A DNA stretch of 64,000 nucleotides, taken from Lelliottia jeotgali. GTDB taxonomy: Bacteria > Pseudomonadota > Gammaproteobacteria > Enterobacterales > Enterobacteriaceae. Made by a program: the position numbers and the translations under genes. The stretch is from assembly GCA_002271215.1 (NCBI GenBank), contig CP018628.1, positions 930,001-994,000 of the forward strand, in the 5' to 3' direction. Positions 9,128-16,974 of this stretch are shown here, one piece after another. Under the pieces are notes generated by a model. The model saw nothing but the letters and a program-made list of their open reading frames with translations, did not search any database and was not told the origin of the DNA. How positions within the stretch are numbered: the first letter of the stretch is position 1; each line of letters opens with the position of its first letter.

Positions 9128-9771
9128 TGATAAAGGTAAAAATTTATAAAGCAGAAAAAGATATAACTAAAAGTGAGTTATTACACAAAGTAAATGACAA
9201 CCTCTATGATGAAGATAAAGGATATGGTTTTCAAATCATTAATAACTCTGAAGTGCTTGAACTAAGATTTACCATGAGAAGCATTAGTAAGCAAAGCTTA
9301 GAATATGCTAATGGCGAGCATTCAGAGGTTGAAATAGCAACTTACTTAAATGTGGACTTTGGCGTCAGACAAGGGAAAAAAATTATACTATATGCCACTA
9401 ACCCTCCATTAAGTATGAAAATGCCTTATACTATGGTGCAAAAACTATTTGGTGAAGATAGTGGATTGAGACCAGTAGAATTTGATCTGAGGAAAGTTGT
9501 AAATGGTCTTTCTGAGGGCTTTGACCTCAAGATAAAATCCATGTCTCTATCTAATATCTCTGTTGATCCTTTTACTTTAGCAAAGACAAAAATAGTAAGC
9601 TCAAAGAATCTCCAAGAAATTTATCAGAATAAATATATGAATAGCTCGGCCGTTTTTGATTCCGTACATTTCTTCGTTAACGGAATTGAAACGGAATTAT
9701 CTAGGACGGGTAGATTCCGTGTGAGAGAGAGTCAACTTCCAACACTTTTATCCATCTTAGAAACTCTCTGA
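9124..9771 (+). CDS. Unknown protein, operon gene 3
   Basis: About 215 residues, no recognised family, no signal peptide or membrane helix. The N-terminal half alternates short beta-like stretches (MIKVKIYK, VEIATYLNVDFGV, KKIILYAT). The start is ATG at 9124, overlapping the gene 2 stop as ATGA, or the in-frame ATG at 9127. An AGGAGG Shine-Dalgarno at 9114-9119 better suits 9127. A TTG at 9097 in the same frame has no ribosome binding site and is rejected. A strong terminator follows 25 bp after the stop, so this closes the operon. Confidence 0.6.
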   Translation: MMIKVKIYKAEKDITKSELLHKVNDNLYDEDKGYGFQIINNSEVLELRFTMRSISKQSLEYANGEHSEVEIATYLNVDFGVRQGKKIILYATNPPLSMKMPYTMVQKLFGEDSGLRPVEFDLRKVVNGLSEGFDLKIKSMSLSNISVDPFTLAKTKIVSSKNLQEIYQNKYMNSSAVFDSVHFFVNGIETELSRTGRFRVRESQLPTLLSILETL

Positions 9772-9796
9772 ATTTTGTGAAATATATAAGGAACTC

Positions 9797-9825
9797 AGGC
9801 CTACTTCGTCAGTAGGCCTCTTTTC
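9797..9825 (+). terminator. Intrinsic terminator of the three-gene operon
   Basis: AGGCCTAC (9797-9804), a 7-nt loop and GTAGGCCT (9812-9819) are followed by CTTTTC. The perfect 8-bp stem with its short U-run bounds the AT-rich operon on its 3' side. Confidence 0.85.
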
Positions 9826-9883
9826 AGGTTTGTGCTTATCTAGTCATTGATTTGATCGTAATGATTCACATAGGATGCTGTTA

Positions 9884-9903
9884 GCAATGTCCGCTCTTCG
9901 CTC
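9884..9903 (+). repeat. 20-bp near-direct repeat, left copy
   Basis: This 20-mer (GCAATGTCCGCT..CGCTC) recurs at 12858-12877 with only two adjacent mismatches. The two copies bracket the recombinase, CDF exporter and cytochrome b genes. They could be attachment-site remnants of a small integrated segment. Confidence 0.45.
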
Positions 9904-9915
9904 ATAAGGGACAAC

Positions 9916-9954
9916 CATACTCAAATCTCCCACATTGCAGGAGATTTGAGTATG
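9916..9954 (+). repeat. Perfect 15-bp inverted repeat over recombinase start
   Basis: CATACTCAAATCTCC (9916-9930) and GGAGATTTGAGTATG (9940-9954) are exact reverse complements around a 9-nt spacer. The right arm contains the Shine-Dalgarno sequence and the ATG at 9952 of the recombinase. It may be the recombinase binding/crossover site, or an RNA hairpin that hides the ribosome binding site. Confidence 0.75.
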
Positions 9955-10554
9955 AACACGTCACCGTGGAACAAAGACCGTATCATAGGCCAAAAAAGGC
10001 CACTTCAGATATCTCATATCTGGGGTATCCGAATCCGACTTGAACTGGAAGGTAAAACGCGCGATTTAGCTCTGTTCAATATGGCACTGGACAGTAAGCT
10101 TCGAGGCTGTGATCTGGTCAAACTCAAAGTATCTGATGTTGCATATGGTAGCTCTGTTTCGAGCAGAGCAACGGTATTGCAACAGAAAACCGGTAGCCCT
10201 GTGCAATTTGAGATAACCAAAGGGACAAGAGAAGCTGTTGCTGCATTGATAAAGCTTGGCAATTTGCACAGTAAAGACTTCTTGTTTCGGTCTCGGATCG
10301 GAACTAACCAGCATATTTCAACCCGGCAATACAACCGAATCTTTCATGGGTGGGTAGAAAAGCTTGGTCTCGAAGAGACGCTTTACAGCACACATTCCAT
10401 GAGAAGAACAAAACCTTACCTGATCTACAAGAAAACCAAGAATCTCCGGGTGATCCAACTTCTGTTGGGTCATAAGAAACTGGAAAGCACAGTCCGTTAT
10501 CTGGGCATTGAAGTCGATGATGCGTTAGAGATTTCTGAATCGATTGAAGTCTAA
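9952..10554 (+). CDS. Small tyrosine recombinase (FimB-sized)
   Basis: The 200-residue protein is essentially only the catalytic domain of a tyrosine recombinase, the size of FimB/FimE rather than phage integrases (about 350-400). All key residues appear present: R51 (KLRGCDL), H148-x-x-R151 (HSMRR), H174 (LLGHKK) and nucleophile Y183 (VRYLG). ATG at 9952 is chosen over the TTG at 9946 because AGGAG lies 8 nt upstream. The start is inside a 15-bp inverted repeat. Such enzymes either invert or insert DNA. Here it may have mobilised the CDF/cytochrome b segment or be a domesticated remnant. Confidence 0.85.
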   Translation: MNTSPWNKDRIIGQKRPLQISHIWGIRIRLELEGKTRDLALFNMALDSKLRGCDLVKLKVSDVAYGSSVSSRATVLQQKTGSPVQFEITKGTREAVAALIKLGNLHSKDFLFRSRIGTNQHISTRQYNRIFHGWVEKLGLEETLYSTHSMRRTKPYLIYKKTKNLRVIQLLLGHKKLESTVRYLGIEVDDALEISESIEV

Positions 10555-10560
10555 GGTTAT

Positions 10561-10582
10561 CAGGGCTGCAACAGCAGCCCTG
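10561..10582 (+). terminator. Hairpin downstream of recombinase
   Basis: CAGGGCTGC-aaca-GCAGCCCTG is a perfect 9-bp hairpin 7 bp after the recombinase stop. The T-run (ACTTTTT) comes 13 nt later, so terminator function is likely but not ideal. A second small hairpin GCCCAA-caa-TTGGGC follows at 10615-10629. Confidence 0.5.
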
Positions 10583-10726
10583 TGCCAGAAGCGGACTTTT
10601 TAAAAATATTGCGTGCCCAACAATTGGGCGCAGGTCACATCAAGTACCCTCAGAATTATAGAGAATACCTGAAATTTTTGTAGAGCGAGGTTTGTTACCC
10701 TGCCCGACCAGCGACATGTGGTTAGT

Positions 10727-11650
10727 TTAGTGATCAGAAATGTCGAGCGTTTGGTCGTTCATTGACGCGGGATCTTCCAACGGTTCCACATGAGTGGTGA
10801 TATGGATAAAAGGCAGTGCGGTGCGGATATCATTCTCTATACGCTCGGCCCAGTCGTGCCCATATTGAACAGTCCATCGCCCAGGAACTAGGATGTGCAT
10901 TGTCATAAACGCCCGCCCGCCAGCCTGGCGTGTACGTAGTGCATGGAAATCAAGCCCCTGTTCACGATATCCTGCCAGCAGTGACTCGATTTTTTTGAGT
11001 TCTTCCGTGGGTAGCGATACGTCCATCAGACCTGCAGCTGAACGACTCATAAGCTGATAACCAGTCCAAACGATGTTGGCTGCGACCAGCAATGCAACGA
11101 TCGGATCGACCCAAAACCAGCCGGTCAGATAAACCAGTCCGACACCAAAAATGACACCGACCGACGTCCAGACATCGGTCAGCAGGTGATGAGCATCTGC
11201 CTCAAGAGTGATAGAGTTGTGCTGCCTGCCAGCCCTTAACAAAATGCGAGCCGTCACAAAATTAAGGATTGATGCGACTGTTGAAACCAGTAATCCGAGA
11301 CCAATCTCCTCAAGCGGCTGTGGAGTTAACATCCGCTCAACTGCGGTATAGGCGATACTGGCTGCCGCCAATAGGATCAGAAATCCTTCGAAAGCACTCG
11401 AGAAATATTCGGCTTTGCCGTGCCCATATGCATGGTTCTCATCGGCCGGAAGCGCAGCCAAGGTCAGCATCCAGAGCGCCATTAGGGCTCCTGCGAGGTT
11501 AACTACGGATTCGATGGCATCAGATAGCAGACCGACCGAACCGGTCATTTTCCACGCCACACCTTTGAGTCCGATAGTGGCAATAGCCGTGGCAATGGAA
11601 AGCCAAGCGTAGTGCGTCAGCGGACGAGGTAACCCTTTTGTTTTAGTCAT
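10727..11650 (-). CDS. Cation diffusion facilitator (CDF) metal exporter
   Basis: The 307-residue protein has about six hydrophobic membrane segments and a C-terminal cytoplasmic domain, the architecture of CDF proton antiporters that export Zn, Co, Fe, Cd or Ni. TM2 carries [11 protein letters not shown] and TM5 carries [13 protein letters not shown], which supply metal ligands in this family. Metal identity cannot be read from these. It lies with a tyrosine recombinase and a cytochrome b-like gene in a segment that looks acquired. GGAAG upstream of the ATG fits a ribosome binding site. Confidence 0.88.
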   Translation of the reverse strand: MTKTKGLPRPLTHYAWLSIATAIATIGLKGVAWKMTGSVGLLSDAIESVVNLAGALMALWMLTLAALPADENHAYGHGKAEYFSSAFEGFLILLAAASIAYTAVERMLTPQPLEEIGLGLLVSTVASILNFVTARILLRAGRQHNSITLEADAHHLLTDVWTSVGVIFGVGLVYLTGWFWVDPIVALLVAANIVWTGYQLMSRSAAGLMDVSLPTEELKKIESLLAGYREQGLDFHALRTRQAGGRAFMTMHILVPGRWTVQYGHDWAERIENDIRTALPFIHITTHVEPLEDPASMNDQTLDISDH

Positions 11651-11849
11651 TATTAACTTCCTAAAATAGGACGACTAACTCACATTTCTATCCATGATAG
11701 ATAATTAAACAATCATTTCGCCATGAATATTTTTTCGTTTTTATTAAATTTAATTAAAAAGTCTCTGCAAGTGCTGTTTCATCTTCTAGTAAACTAAATT
11801 TTATTTTTAGGGTTTTCTTCAACTTGAAGTAATATTATCTCACAACAGA
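11651..11849. other. AT-rich gap between CDF and cytochrome b genes
   Basis: 199 bp of AT-rich sequence between two co-directional minus-strand genes. It should hold the promoter of the CDF gene. No terminator or operator was clear. Confidence 0.4.
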
Positions 11850-12422
11850 TTAGTCACTTAGGTTAACTGAGCGGCTTTTATATTTTTCAATTAAAATATG
11901 CAAAACTCCCATTGCACCATGTGCATAAAAATAGACCTCAATGAAAGTAGTAAAGAACTTATGCCAGTGGATTACTGTTTCAGCCAGATTTGACTGCATG
12001 GTATTCAACAAGAACCATAGGCCACCTGAAAGTGCTACAATTAGCAATGCTAGAACTCCAAATCCTTGGATTGTACTGGCAATACCTCCCGAATGTGCAT
12101 CGGGCAGTCGGAAACTAGTCAACGTTTTTATATCTTGCTTAATACCACTAAAGTCAAGCCCTACCCATGAAAAATAATAAGTAAAACCTCTTTGAGTAAG
12201 CATCCAACTTAACATAATAAAACCACAAATAATCAGTCCTAACCCTGAAATAATGTGCATCCAGGTTATAACTCCTTCAAGACTATGTTCACCAATTGCT
12301 TCGGTCTCTGTCAGATTAGAGTTAATAATTTGTGATAATATTAGAAATGCCACAATGATGTGAAGAATACGAAAAAAAGGAGCGTAATCATGGGGTAATA
12401 GATTCCAGAGTCGCAATTTCAT
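11850..12422 (-). CDS. Cytochrome b561-like membrane protein
   Basis: The 190-residue protein has four hydrophobic helices with histidines positioned as in di-haem cytochrome b561/b-type subunits: FFRILHIIVAF, TWMHIISGLGL, VIHWHKFFTTF and YFYAHGAMGVLHILI. Proteins of this type pass electrons across the inner membrane, often for a periplasmic partner. No such partner is adjacent. The start at 12422 (MKLRLWNL) is preferred over 12461 because AAGGA lies 8 nt upstream. Base composition is AT-rich, unlike core genes. The haem partner assignments are family-based inference. Confidence 0.7.
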   Translation of the reverse strand: MKLRLWNLLPHDYAPFFRILHIIVAFLILSQIINSNLTETEAIGEHSLEGVITWMHIISGLGLIICGFIMLSWMLTQRGFTYYFSWVGLDFSGIKQDIKTLTSFRLPDAHSGGIASTIQGFGVLALLIVALSGGLWFLLNTMQSNLAETVIHWHKFFTTFIEVYFYAHGAMGVLHILIEKYKSRSVNLSD

Positions 12423-12935
12423 TAATGAGTCCTTAGTAAATTTATCGATGATCTTAATCATACAAAAGAATTATTAGGATAACCTTAATTCTTAAAATTG
12501 CAGCAGGCATTAGTTCACCTCTGATATGGCCACTTGCGAAATGGGAATGGTAACTGTTATTACTATGTGTTTACTTGCTGTTCTTGTTACGCAGCCCCTT
12601 AAACACATTACTTTCAAATATGATTTCCTGCTGGGTTTAAATATGTGTCTTTCTATAGTGCGGCAACCTATTTTTACACCAACTCATGAATTAAATAAGA
12701 ATCATAAATTAAATGAGAGGTTTAATTCTCTTGCTTAACGCGATGATATTAAATGGAAATTTTAATTTTTGTAATTTATTAAACAGTTAGAATGAGACAT
12801 GGTAAATACGATCTTCCTTTAGATAATTCTGATAGCACTTTTTCTACTGGGCAGTCTGCAATGTCCGCTTCTCGCTCAAAACAGCCATTCCCCCCATACC
12901 AAATTCTCCCGGCCCTCAGGCCGGGAGCTATCCAG
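12423..12935. other. AT-rich intergenic region, no supported gene
   Basis: About 500 bp separates the cytochrome b gene from symE. A 70-codon plus-strand reading at 12526 lacks a ribosome binding site and family features. The right copy of the 20-bp near-direct repeat lies here. Sequence becomes GC-rich again near 12890, marking the end of the AT-rich acquired stretch. Confidence 0.5.
12858..12877 (+). repeat. 20-bp near-direct repeat, right copy
   Basis: Matches 9884-9903 at 18 of 20 positions in the same orientation, about 2.97 kb away. A related GTCCGCTTCT core also occurs in inverted orientation just after the recombinase (about 10586-10596). Confidence 0.45.
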
Positions 12936-13418
12936 TCAACTTCCCCCGCGAATCAAACCATCCTCCGGTTTACGGCGGATCGCCGGGATATTGCCGGTAT
13001 CGTTCAGGGGATAGGGGAAGGTTTTGAGCCAGGTGGCGACTTTGCGCTGGTTAATATCGATGATGCTCAGGCCTTCCAGGCAGCCCCACAGCTCGCGGGT
13101 GTTTTGCGGGGTGATGACGATGCAGTCCGGCATGACGCGGATTTTGACCGGCATTCCGTCGAAAAACCCGGCTCTCTTCAGCCACTCGCCCTGAAGGGGA
13201 ATATAGCTCTGGCGGATCCGCGAATGCAGCTCGCAGCAGGCGGCGCAGGTTTCCGGGGTGTCTGCTCTGGGGTGGATCGCGGCGGCATCGGGCGCTTTTC
13301 CGTGCAGACGGCGGGCGCTGGTTTTGCGAGTCACCTCGGGAAAACGATCATTCGCCGCTGATCCCGGAAGATCTGTTTGGGCCACGATAGGATCTGGCAT
13401 ACACTTCTGCTCAGCCAT
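12936..13418 (-). CDS. symE: SymE-type SOS-induced toxin
   Basis: The 160-residue product contains the SymE core: YIPLQGEWLKRAGFFDGMPV followed by a beta segment with DCIVITPQN, an AbrB/SpoVT-like fold. In E. coli, SymE (113 residues) is an RNA- or nucleoid-acting toxin repressed by LexA and by the antisense RNA SymR. Here the N-terminus is about 80 residues longer, with a Cys/Ala-rich stretch (ETCAACCELH). The start at 13418 (MAEQKC) has AAGGAG 7 nt upstream. A LexA box lies about 140 bp upstream. A hairpin AAGGTG-ttctag-CACCTT at 13458-13475 in the 5' UTR region could be the end of a SymR-like antisense RNA. Confidence 0.8.
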   Translation of the reverse strand: MAEQKCMPDPIVAQTDLPGSAANDRFPEVTRKTSARRLHGKAPDAAAIHPRADTPETCAACCELHSRIRQSYIPLQGEWLKRAGFFDGMPVKIRVMPDCIVITPQNTRELWGCLEGLSIIDINQRKVATWLKTFPYPLNDTGNIPAIRRKPEDGLIRGGS

Positions 13419-13554
13419 AAATAACTCCTTAGTCAGTTGTTTGTGGTTAGCGGCGTGAAGGTGTTCTAGCACCTTTGCGCTGCGTCTTCTTAATTACCTT
13501 TCTTTTAATTCCTTTGTTCAAACCGTATTGATTGCGCGCGTGCCTATTCTACCT

Positions 13555-13574
13555 TGCTGGATATAAATACAGGC
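13555..13574 (-). promoter_or_regulatory. LexA box upstream of symE
   Basis: TGCTGGATATAAATACAGGC has the core CTG-N10-CAG and matches 15 of 20 positions of the consensus TACTGTATATATATACAGTA. symE is a known LexA target in E. coli, so this supports both the gene assignment and SOS control. Confidence 0.75.
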
Positions 13575-13675
13575 GATGTGATTACGGGCAAAGTTATTAA
13601 ATGCGGCGGCGCTTCAGCGAAAAGTGCAGGGGAATGTAACGATTGCAGGAATGGCTGAACGGTGCCCGCGAATTG

Positions 13676-13930
13676 CCGGGTGGCGGCTGCGCCTTACCCA
13701 GCCTACAAAAGCGTGATGACCCTGTAGACCCCTGCAAGCGAAGCGCCGCCGGGCGGGTGTTTTAAACCGCCCATCCCAAAACCTCCCGGCCGACAAAAGC
13801 GTGATGACCCTGTAGGCCCGGTAAGCGCAGCGCCACCGGGCGGGTGTTATAAACTGCCCATCCCAAAACCTCCCGGCCGACAAAAGCGTGATGACCCTGT
13901 AGGCCCGGTAAGCGCAGCGCCACCGGGCGG
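13676..13930. repeat. Tandem array of REP-type units, period about 87 bp
   Basis: The phrase ACAAAAGCGTGATGACCCTG begins at 13705, 13793 and 13880, giving periods of 88 and 87 bp. Each unit contains a GGCCCGGTAAGC...GCCACCGGGC palindrome. Units 2 and 3 are almost identical, so the array probably grew by recent tandem duplication. It sits directly behind the response-regulator stop codon. Confidence 0.85.
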
Positions 13931-13933
13931 TTG

Positions 13934-14626
13934 TTACGGGACTTTTCGGTACAACCTTCGCGGATGCCCGATGCTGCCATACTGCAGTTCCGCGCTTATC
14001 AACTTTGCTTCCACGCAGTATTCCAGATAACGACGGCAGGTGGTTTTGCTGATGCCGGTTTTTTCCACCACCTGTTCCACGGACCAGTTTGTGTCAGGAT
14101 CGTCGCTGAAAACCTGCTTCACCCGCTCAAGGGTATTGGGTTCGATGCCTTTGGTCGACGGCACGGCGGAGGTGTCGGCGGCGGGCAGATTAAACAGCTT
14201 ATCCAGCGCGTGCTGATCGACCACTTTTTGCTGACGCAGGGTGTGGACCAGCAGCATAAAACGTTCCAGCGACGCCCGCAGGCGCTGGAAAAAGACCGGT
14301 TTGATGAGGTAGTCAAACGCGCCGCTGCGCATGGCGTGGCTGCAGGTCTGCATATCGCTAGCGGCAGTGATAAAGATCACCGAACATTCGAAGCTTTTTA
14401 GTAACGGGCTGTCAATCAGGTCCACGCCCTGACCGTCCGGGAGAAAATTATCGAGCAGGATCAGCCGCGGCTGGTGGCGTTGCAACAGGGCGCGAGCCTG
14501 CTCAAGCGTGCTGGCGATCCCGACGACGCGCAGGTGGAAATTCTGTTCGATATACTCGCGATGCAGTTCAGCAAGATGCGGCTCATCTTCCACAATGACC
14601 ACATCAAGCGGCTGGCTGTGCGTCAT
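13934..14626 (-). CDS. CitB/DpiA-type response regulator
   Basis: The 230-residue protein has a receiver domain (VVIVEDEPHLAE acidic pair, LILLDNFLPDG phospho-acceptor Asp, LIKPVFF lysine). It ends in the helix-turn-helix typical of CitB/DcuR regulators (GISKTTCRRYLEYCVEAKLI). It would be phosphorylated by the kinase encoded just upstream. The start at 14626 (MTHSQPLD) has AGGAGG close by and overlaps the kinase end by 23 bp, so the pair is translationally coupled. Regulators of this family respond to citrate or other di/tricarboxylates; the exact signal and targets are not visible. Confidence 0.85.
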   Translation of the reverse strand: MTHSQPLDVVIVEDEPHLAELHREYIEQNFHLRVVGIASTLEQARALLQRHQPRLILLDNFLPDGQGVDLIDSPLLKSFECSVIFITAASDMQTCSHAMRSGAFDYLIKPVFFQRLRASLERFMLLVHTLRQQKVVDQHALDKLFNLPAADTSAVPSTKGIEPNTLERVKQVFSDDPDTNWSVEQVVEKTGISKTTCRRYLEYCVEAKLISAELQYGSIGHPRRLYRKVP

Positions 14627-16244
14627 GGACTCCTCCTGTTTCAAAAGGAATGAACACCGAAAACAGCGTGCCCTGCGGCGTGTTATCCGTCACTTCAATG
14701 TTGCCACCGGCCCCTTGCACATAGCCTGCCACCAGATAGAGACCAATTCCGTGCTCGGCCCCCGCCGGTTCATCGCCCTGCGGTTTGCTGGTCACGCCCT
14801 GTTCAAAAAGATGGGGTTTCAGCGCATCGTCCACGCCGCTGCCCTGATCGGCGACTTCAATCAGCAGATCCCGATTGCGGTCGGAAATATAGAGTTCAAC
14901 CGGTGCGCGGGGCAGCGGCGTTTTCAGCGTGGCGTCGACGGCGTTATCCAGCAGATTACCTAGCACTGACATCAGCGCTGTTTCGGTGATCCCCGGAGGA
15001 ATGCGCATCAGCTGGCAGACGGGATCAAACTGCAGCTCGATCCCTTTTTCCCGCGCGCTGACATATTTCCCCAGCAGTAGCCCGCACAGCGCCGGTGAGG
15101 TAAAGCGCGAGGAGACAAAATCCAGCACCTTTTGCGCGCCCTCCGACTGGACCTGAATGTAGTGAATCGCATCGTCATAGCGCTGCATTTGCAGCAGGCC
15201 GACCAGTGTGGCGGTCCAGTTCAGCTGTTCGTGGCGCATGATGCGCAGGTTGTCGGCGTAGCGCCGGACCTGGCTTAACTGGCTACTCAGGGTGTTGATG
15301 TCATTTTTATCGCGGAAGCTAAACACCCAGCCGTTGGCTTCGCCTGGGTCCAGCGTAATCGCCACGCGGTTAACGATCATCTGCTTCTGATTGAGCACCG
15401 TAATCTGGTCGTGTTGTGCCACACCGCTGTCGGCGAAAAAGGCCGGAGGAAGATGCACCACCTGGTCCAGCGGTTTGCCAATCAGCTTCTCTTCCGTCTG
15501 CGTCAAATCGAGCAGCTCCCGCGCGGCCCGGTTAATCAGAATCAGCTGTCGCTCGCCGTTCACAGCAAACACGCCTTCATACATCGCTTCCAGCAGCGCT
15601 TTTTGTTGCCGTACCAGCAGGGCAATGTCTTTTGGCTCCAGCCAGAACATCTGTTTTTTAACGTTGCGGGTGAAAATCCACGAAAAGAGAAACAACAGCA
15701 ACAGCAGGGCAACGCCATACAATGCCGCCTGCCACAGCAGACGCGCGTTGATATTGGCGATGTAAGAAGTGAGATAGCCGACGGAAACAATGCCAATCAC
15801 CTGATGACGCGCATCGAAAATGGGCGCTTTGCTGCGCAGCGATACGCCAATGCCGCCCTGGCGCATCGAGATAATGGTTTTGCCGCGCAGCACCTCGGCA
15901 TTATCACCGCCAATCATCGGCAGGTTCAGGCGCTCCGGCGATTCGGAGTGATACAGATGCTGCTCGTTTACATCGCCGATCACGAAGTAGCTGGCATCGC
16001 TTTGATCGCGTAGCGGCTGGATTATGCGAGCAATGCCGTCGATATCCCGGGCTTCGACTTTCTCTGCCAGCCCCGGCATCAGGGCAATTTCACTGGCCTG
16101 CACCCGTGCGCGCTGGCCTAAATCATGATGCAACTGTTTGTCGATGACGTGATACAAAATCCCGCCCAAAATCGCCAGCAGCAGGCAGGAAAAGAGCACC
16201 AGCGACAGAAAAAGCTTCACCTGAAAAGGGAATCTGGGTTTCAT
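14604..16244 (-). CDS. CitA/DpiB-type sensor histidine kinase
   Basis: The 546-residue inner-membrane kinase has an N-terminal membrane helix (about 9-31), a periplasmic PAS/CACHE sensor (about 32-170), a second helix (about 172-190), a cytoplasmic PAS domain (about 210-320), the phospho-acceptor histidine in MRHEQLN, and an ATPase domain (NLLDNAVDA, DQGSGVD, GIGLYLV). This is the architecture of CitA/DcuS carboxylate sensors. It is co-directional with, and downstream of, a Fur-box-bearing iron-type importer and a WbuC cupin. Sensing a carboxylate that also chelates iron, such as citrate, is a possible link, but only inference. Confidence 0.87.
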   Translation of the reverse strand: MKPRFPFQVKLFLSLVLFSCLLLAILGGILYHVIDKQLHHDLGQRARVQASEIALMPGLAEKVEARDIDGIARIIQPLRDQSDASYFVIGDVNEQHLYHSESPERLNLPMIGGDNAEVLRGKTIISMRQGGIGVSLRSKAPIFDARHQVIGIVSVGYLTSYIANINARLLWQAALYGVALLLLLFLFSWIFTRNVKKQMFWLEPKDIALLVRQQKALLEAMYEGVFAVNGERQLILINRAARELLDLTQTEEKLIGKPLDQVVHLPPAFFADSGVAQHDQITVLNQKQMIVNRVAITLDPGEANGWVFSFRDKNDINTLSSQLSQVRRYADNLRIMRHEQLNWTATLVGLLQMQRYDDAIHYIQVQSEGAQKVLDFVSSRFTSPALCGLLLGKYVSAREKGIELQFDPVCQLMRIPPGITETALMSVLGNLLDNAVDATLKTPLPRAPVELYISDRNRDLLIEVADQGSGVDDALKPHLFEQGVTSKPQGDEPAGAEHGIGLYLVAGYVQGAGGNIEVTDNTPQGTLFSVFIPFETGGVHDAQPAA

Positions 16245-16399
16245 GTGGCCTGCAACGAAGGGGGCTGATGGACATGATCGCAGCCTAGCATGCGGGTAGA
16301 AGTGCCGGAATCAGGATGTTGCAGAGTTGTGAACCTGGCTAAGACTTCCGATGGGGAAAGGCGCGCGAAGCGGGGCAGGAGCTTCGCGCAGCGCGATGA

Positions 16400-16876
16400 T
16401 TAGGCTTTAAAACCGGTGTCGCCGATTTGCGCCTCCGCTGACCAGCGCAGCAGTTCGGCGGTGGCCGGTTCCCCCTCTGCCGGGGACCAGCGGGCAAAAT
16501 CGTCCTCCGCTACCGGCTGATAGCCGCCGTGTTTGACTTCAAAAATCACGCCGCCGTGATCTAACGACAGCACCGAGTGCCAGGTGCCCGCCGCCATTTC
16601 AACGACCTTGCACTCTTCGCCCAGCACCACGCGATGCGTGACATTGCCCTCGTCATCAAAGTTGAGTACCAGGAAACGGCCACTCAGCGCAAACAGCAGT
16701 TCAAAGGTGTGCGGATGGCGGTGAGGTCGGACATAGGTGCCCGGTTCCATCGCAATGGCCAGGCGTTGTACCGGGTCGCTTAATTCAGGGTGAAGATTAC
16801 GATGAGCGCGTAAACGTGGGGCACTGGCTGCCGCGTCGCTCTGCTGACGCATGTCACTGAGAGTGATAGTTTTCAT
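16400..16876 (-). CDS. WbuC-type cupin metalloprotein
   Basis: The 158-residue protein has a single cupin barrel with the metal-binding pattern RPHRHPHTFELLFALSGRF followed by AGTWHSVLSL, the signature of the WbuC family. WbuC proteins are usually found in O-antigen clusters; none is present here. The start at 16876 (MKTITL) follows a GAGG, and the longer reading to 16969 is not supported. It lies between the importer operon and the kinase gene on the same strand. The enzymatic role of WbuC proteins is poorly known. Confidence 0.75.
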   Translation of the reverse strand: MKTITLSDMRQQSDAAASAPRLRAHRNLHPELSDPVQRLAIAMEPGTYVRPHRHPHTFELLFALSGRFLVLNFDDEGNVTHRVVLGEECKVVEMAAGTWHSVLSLDHGGVIFEVKHGGYQPVAEDDFARWSPAEGEPATAELLRWSAEAQIGDTGFKA

Positions 16877-16929
16877 TTGAGTTGCCTCACATTTTGCTGA
16901 CGAGCACGACGCTCCGGGATTCAAGAGTA

Positions 16930-16964
16930 ACAGCCGCCCTGCATGCCGAAAAGCGGGCGGCTGT
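16930..16964 (-). terminator. GC-rich hairpin behind iron-type importer operon
   Basis: ACAGCCGCCC (16930-16939) and GGGCGGCTGT (16955-16964) form a 10-bp stem 11 bp after the ATPase stop. There is no U-tract on the minus strand, so it may protect the mRNA end or attenuate rather than terminate. Confidence 0.5.
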
Positions 16965-16974
16965 AACAAATGTA

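Noticed and set aside
12526..12738. 70-codon plus-strand reading in the AT-rich gap
   Set aside because: No ribosome binding site, no family features and an unremarkable low-complexity sequence; likely chance.
12792..13361. 189-codon plus-strand reading
   Set aside because: It is the antisense shadow of symE, which has the family motif, a ribosome binding site and a LexA box.
13676..13930. CRISPR array
   Set aside because: Period of 87-88 bp with near-identical whole units and internal REP palindromes, not short repeats with unique spacers.
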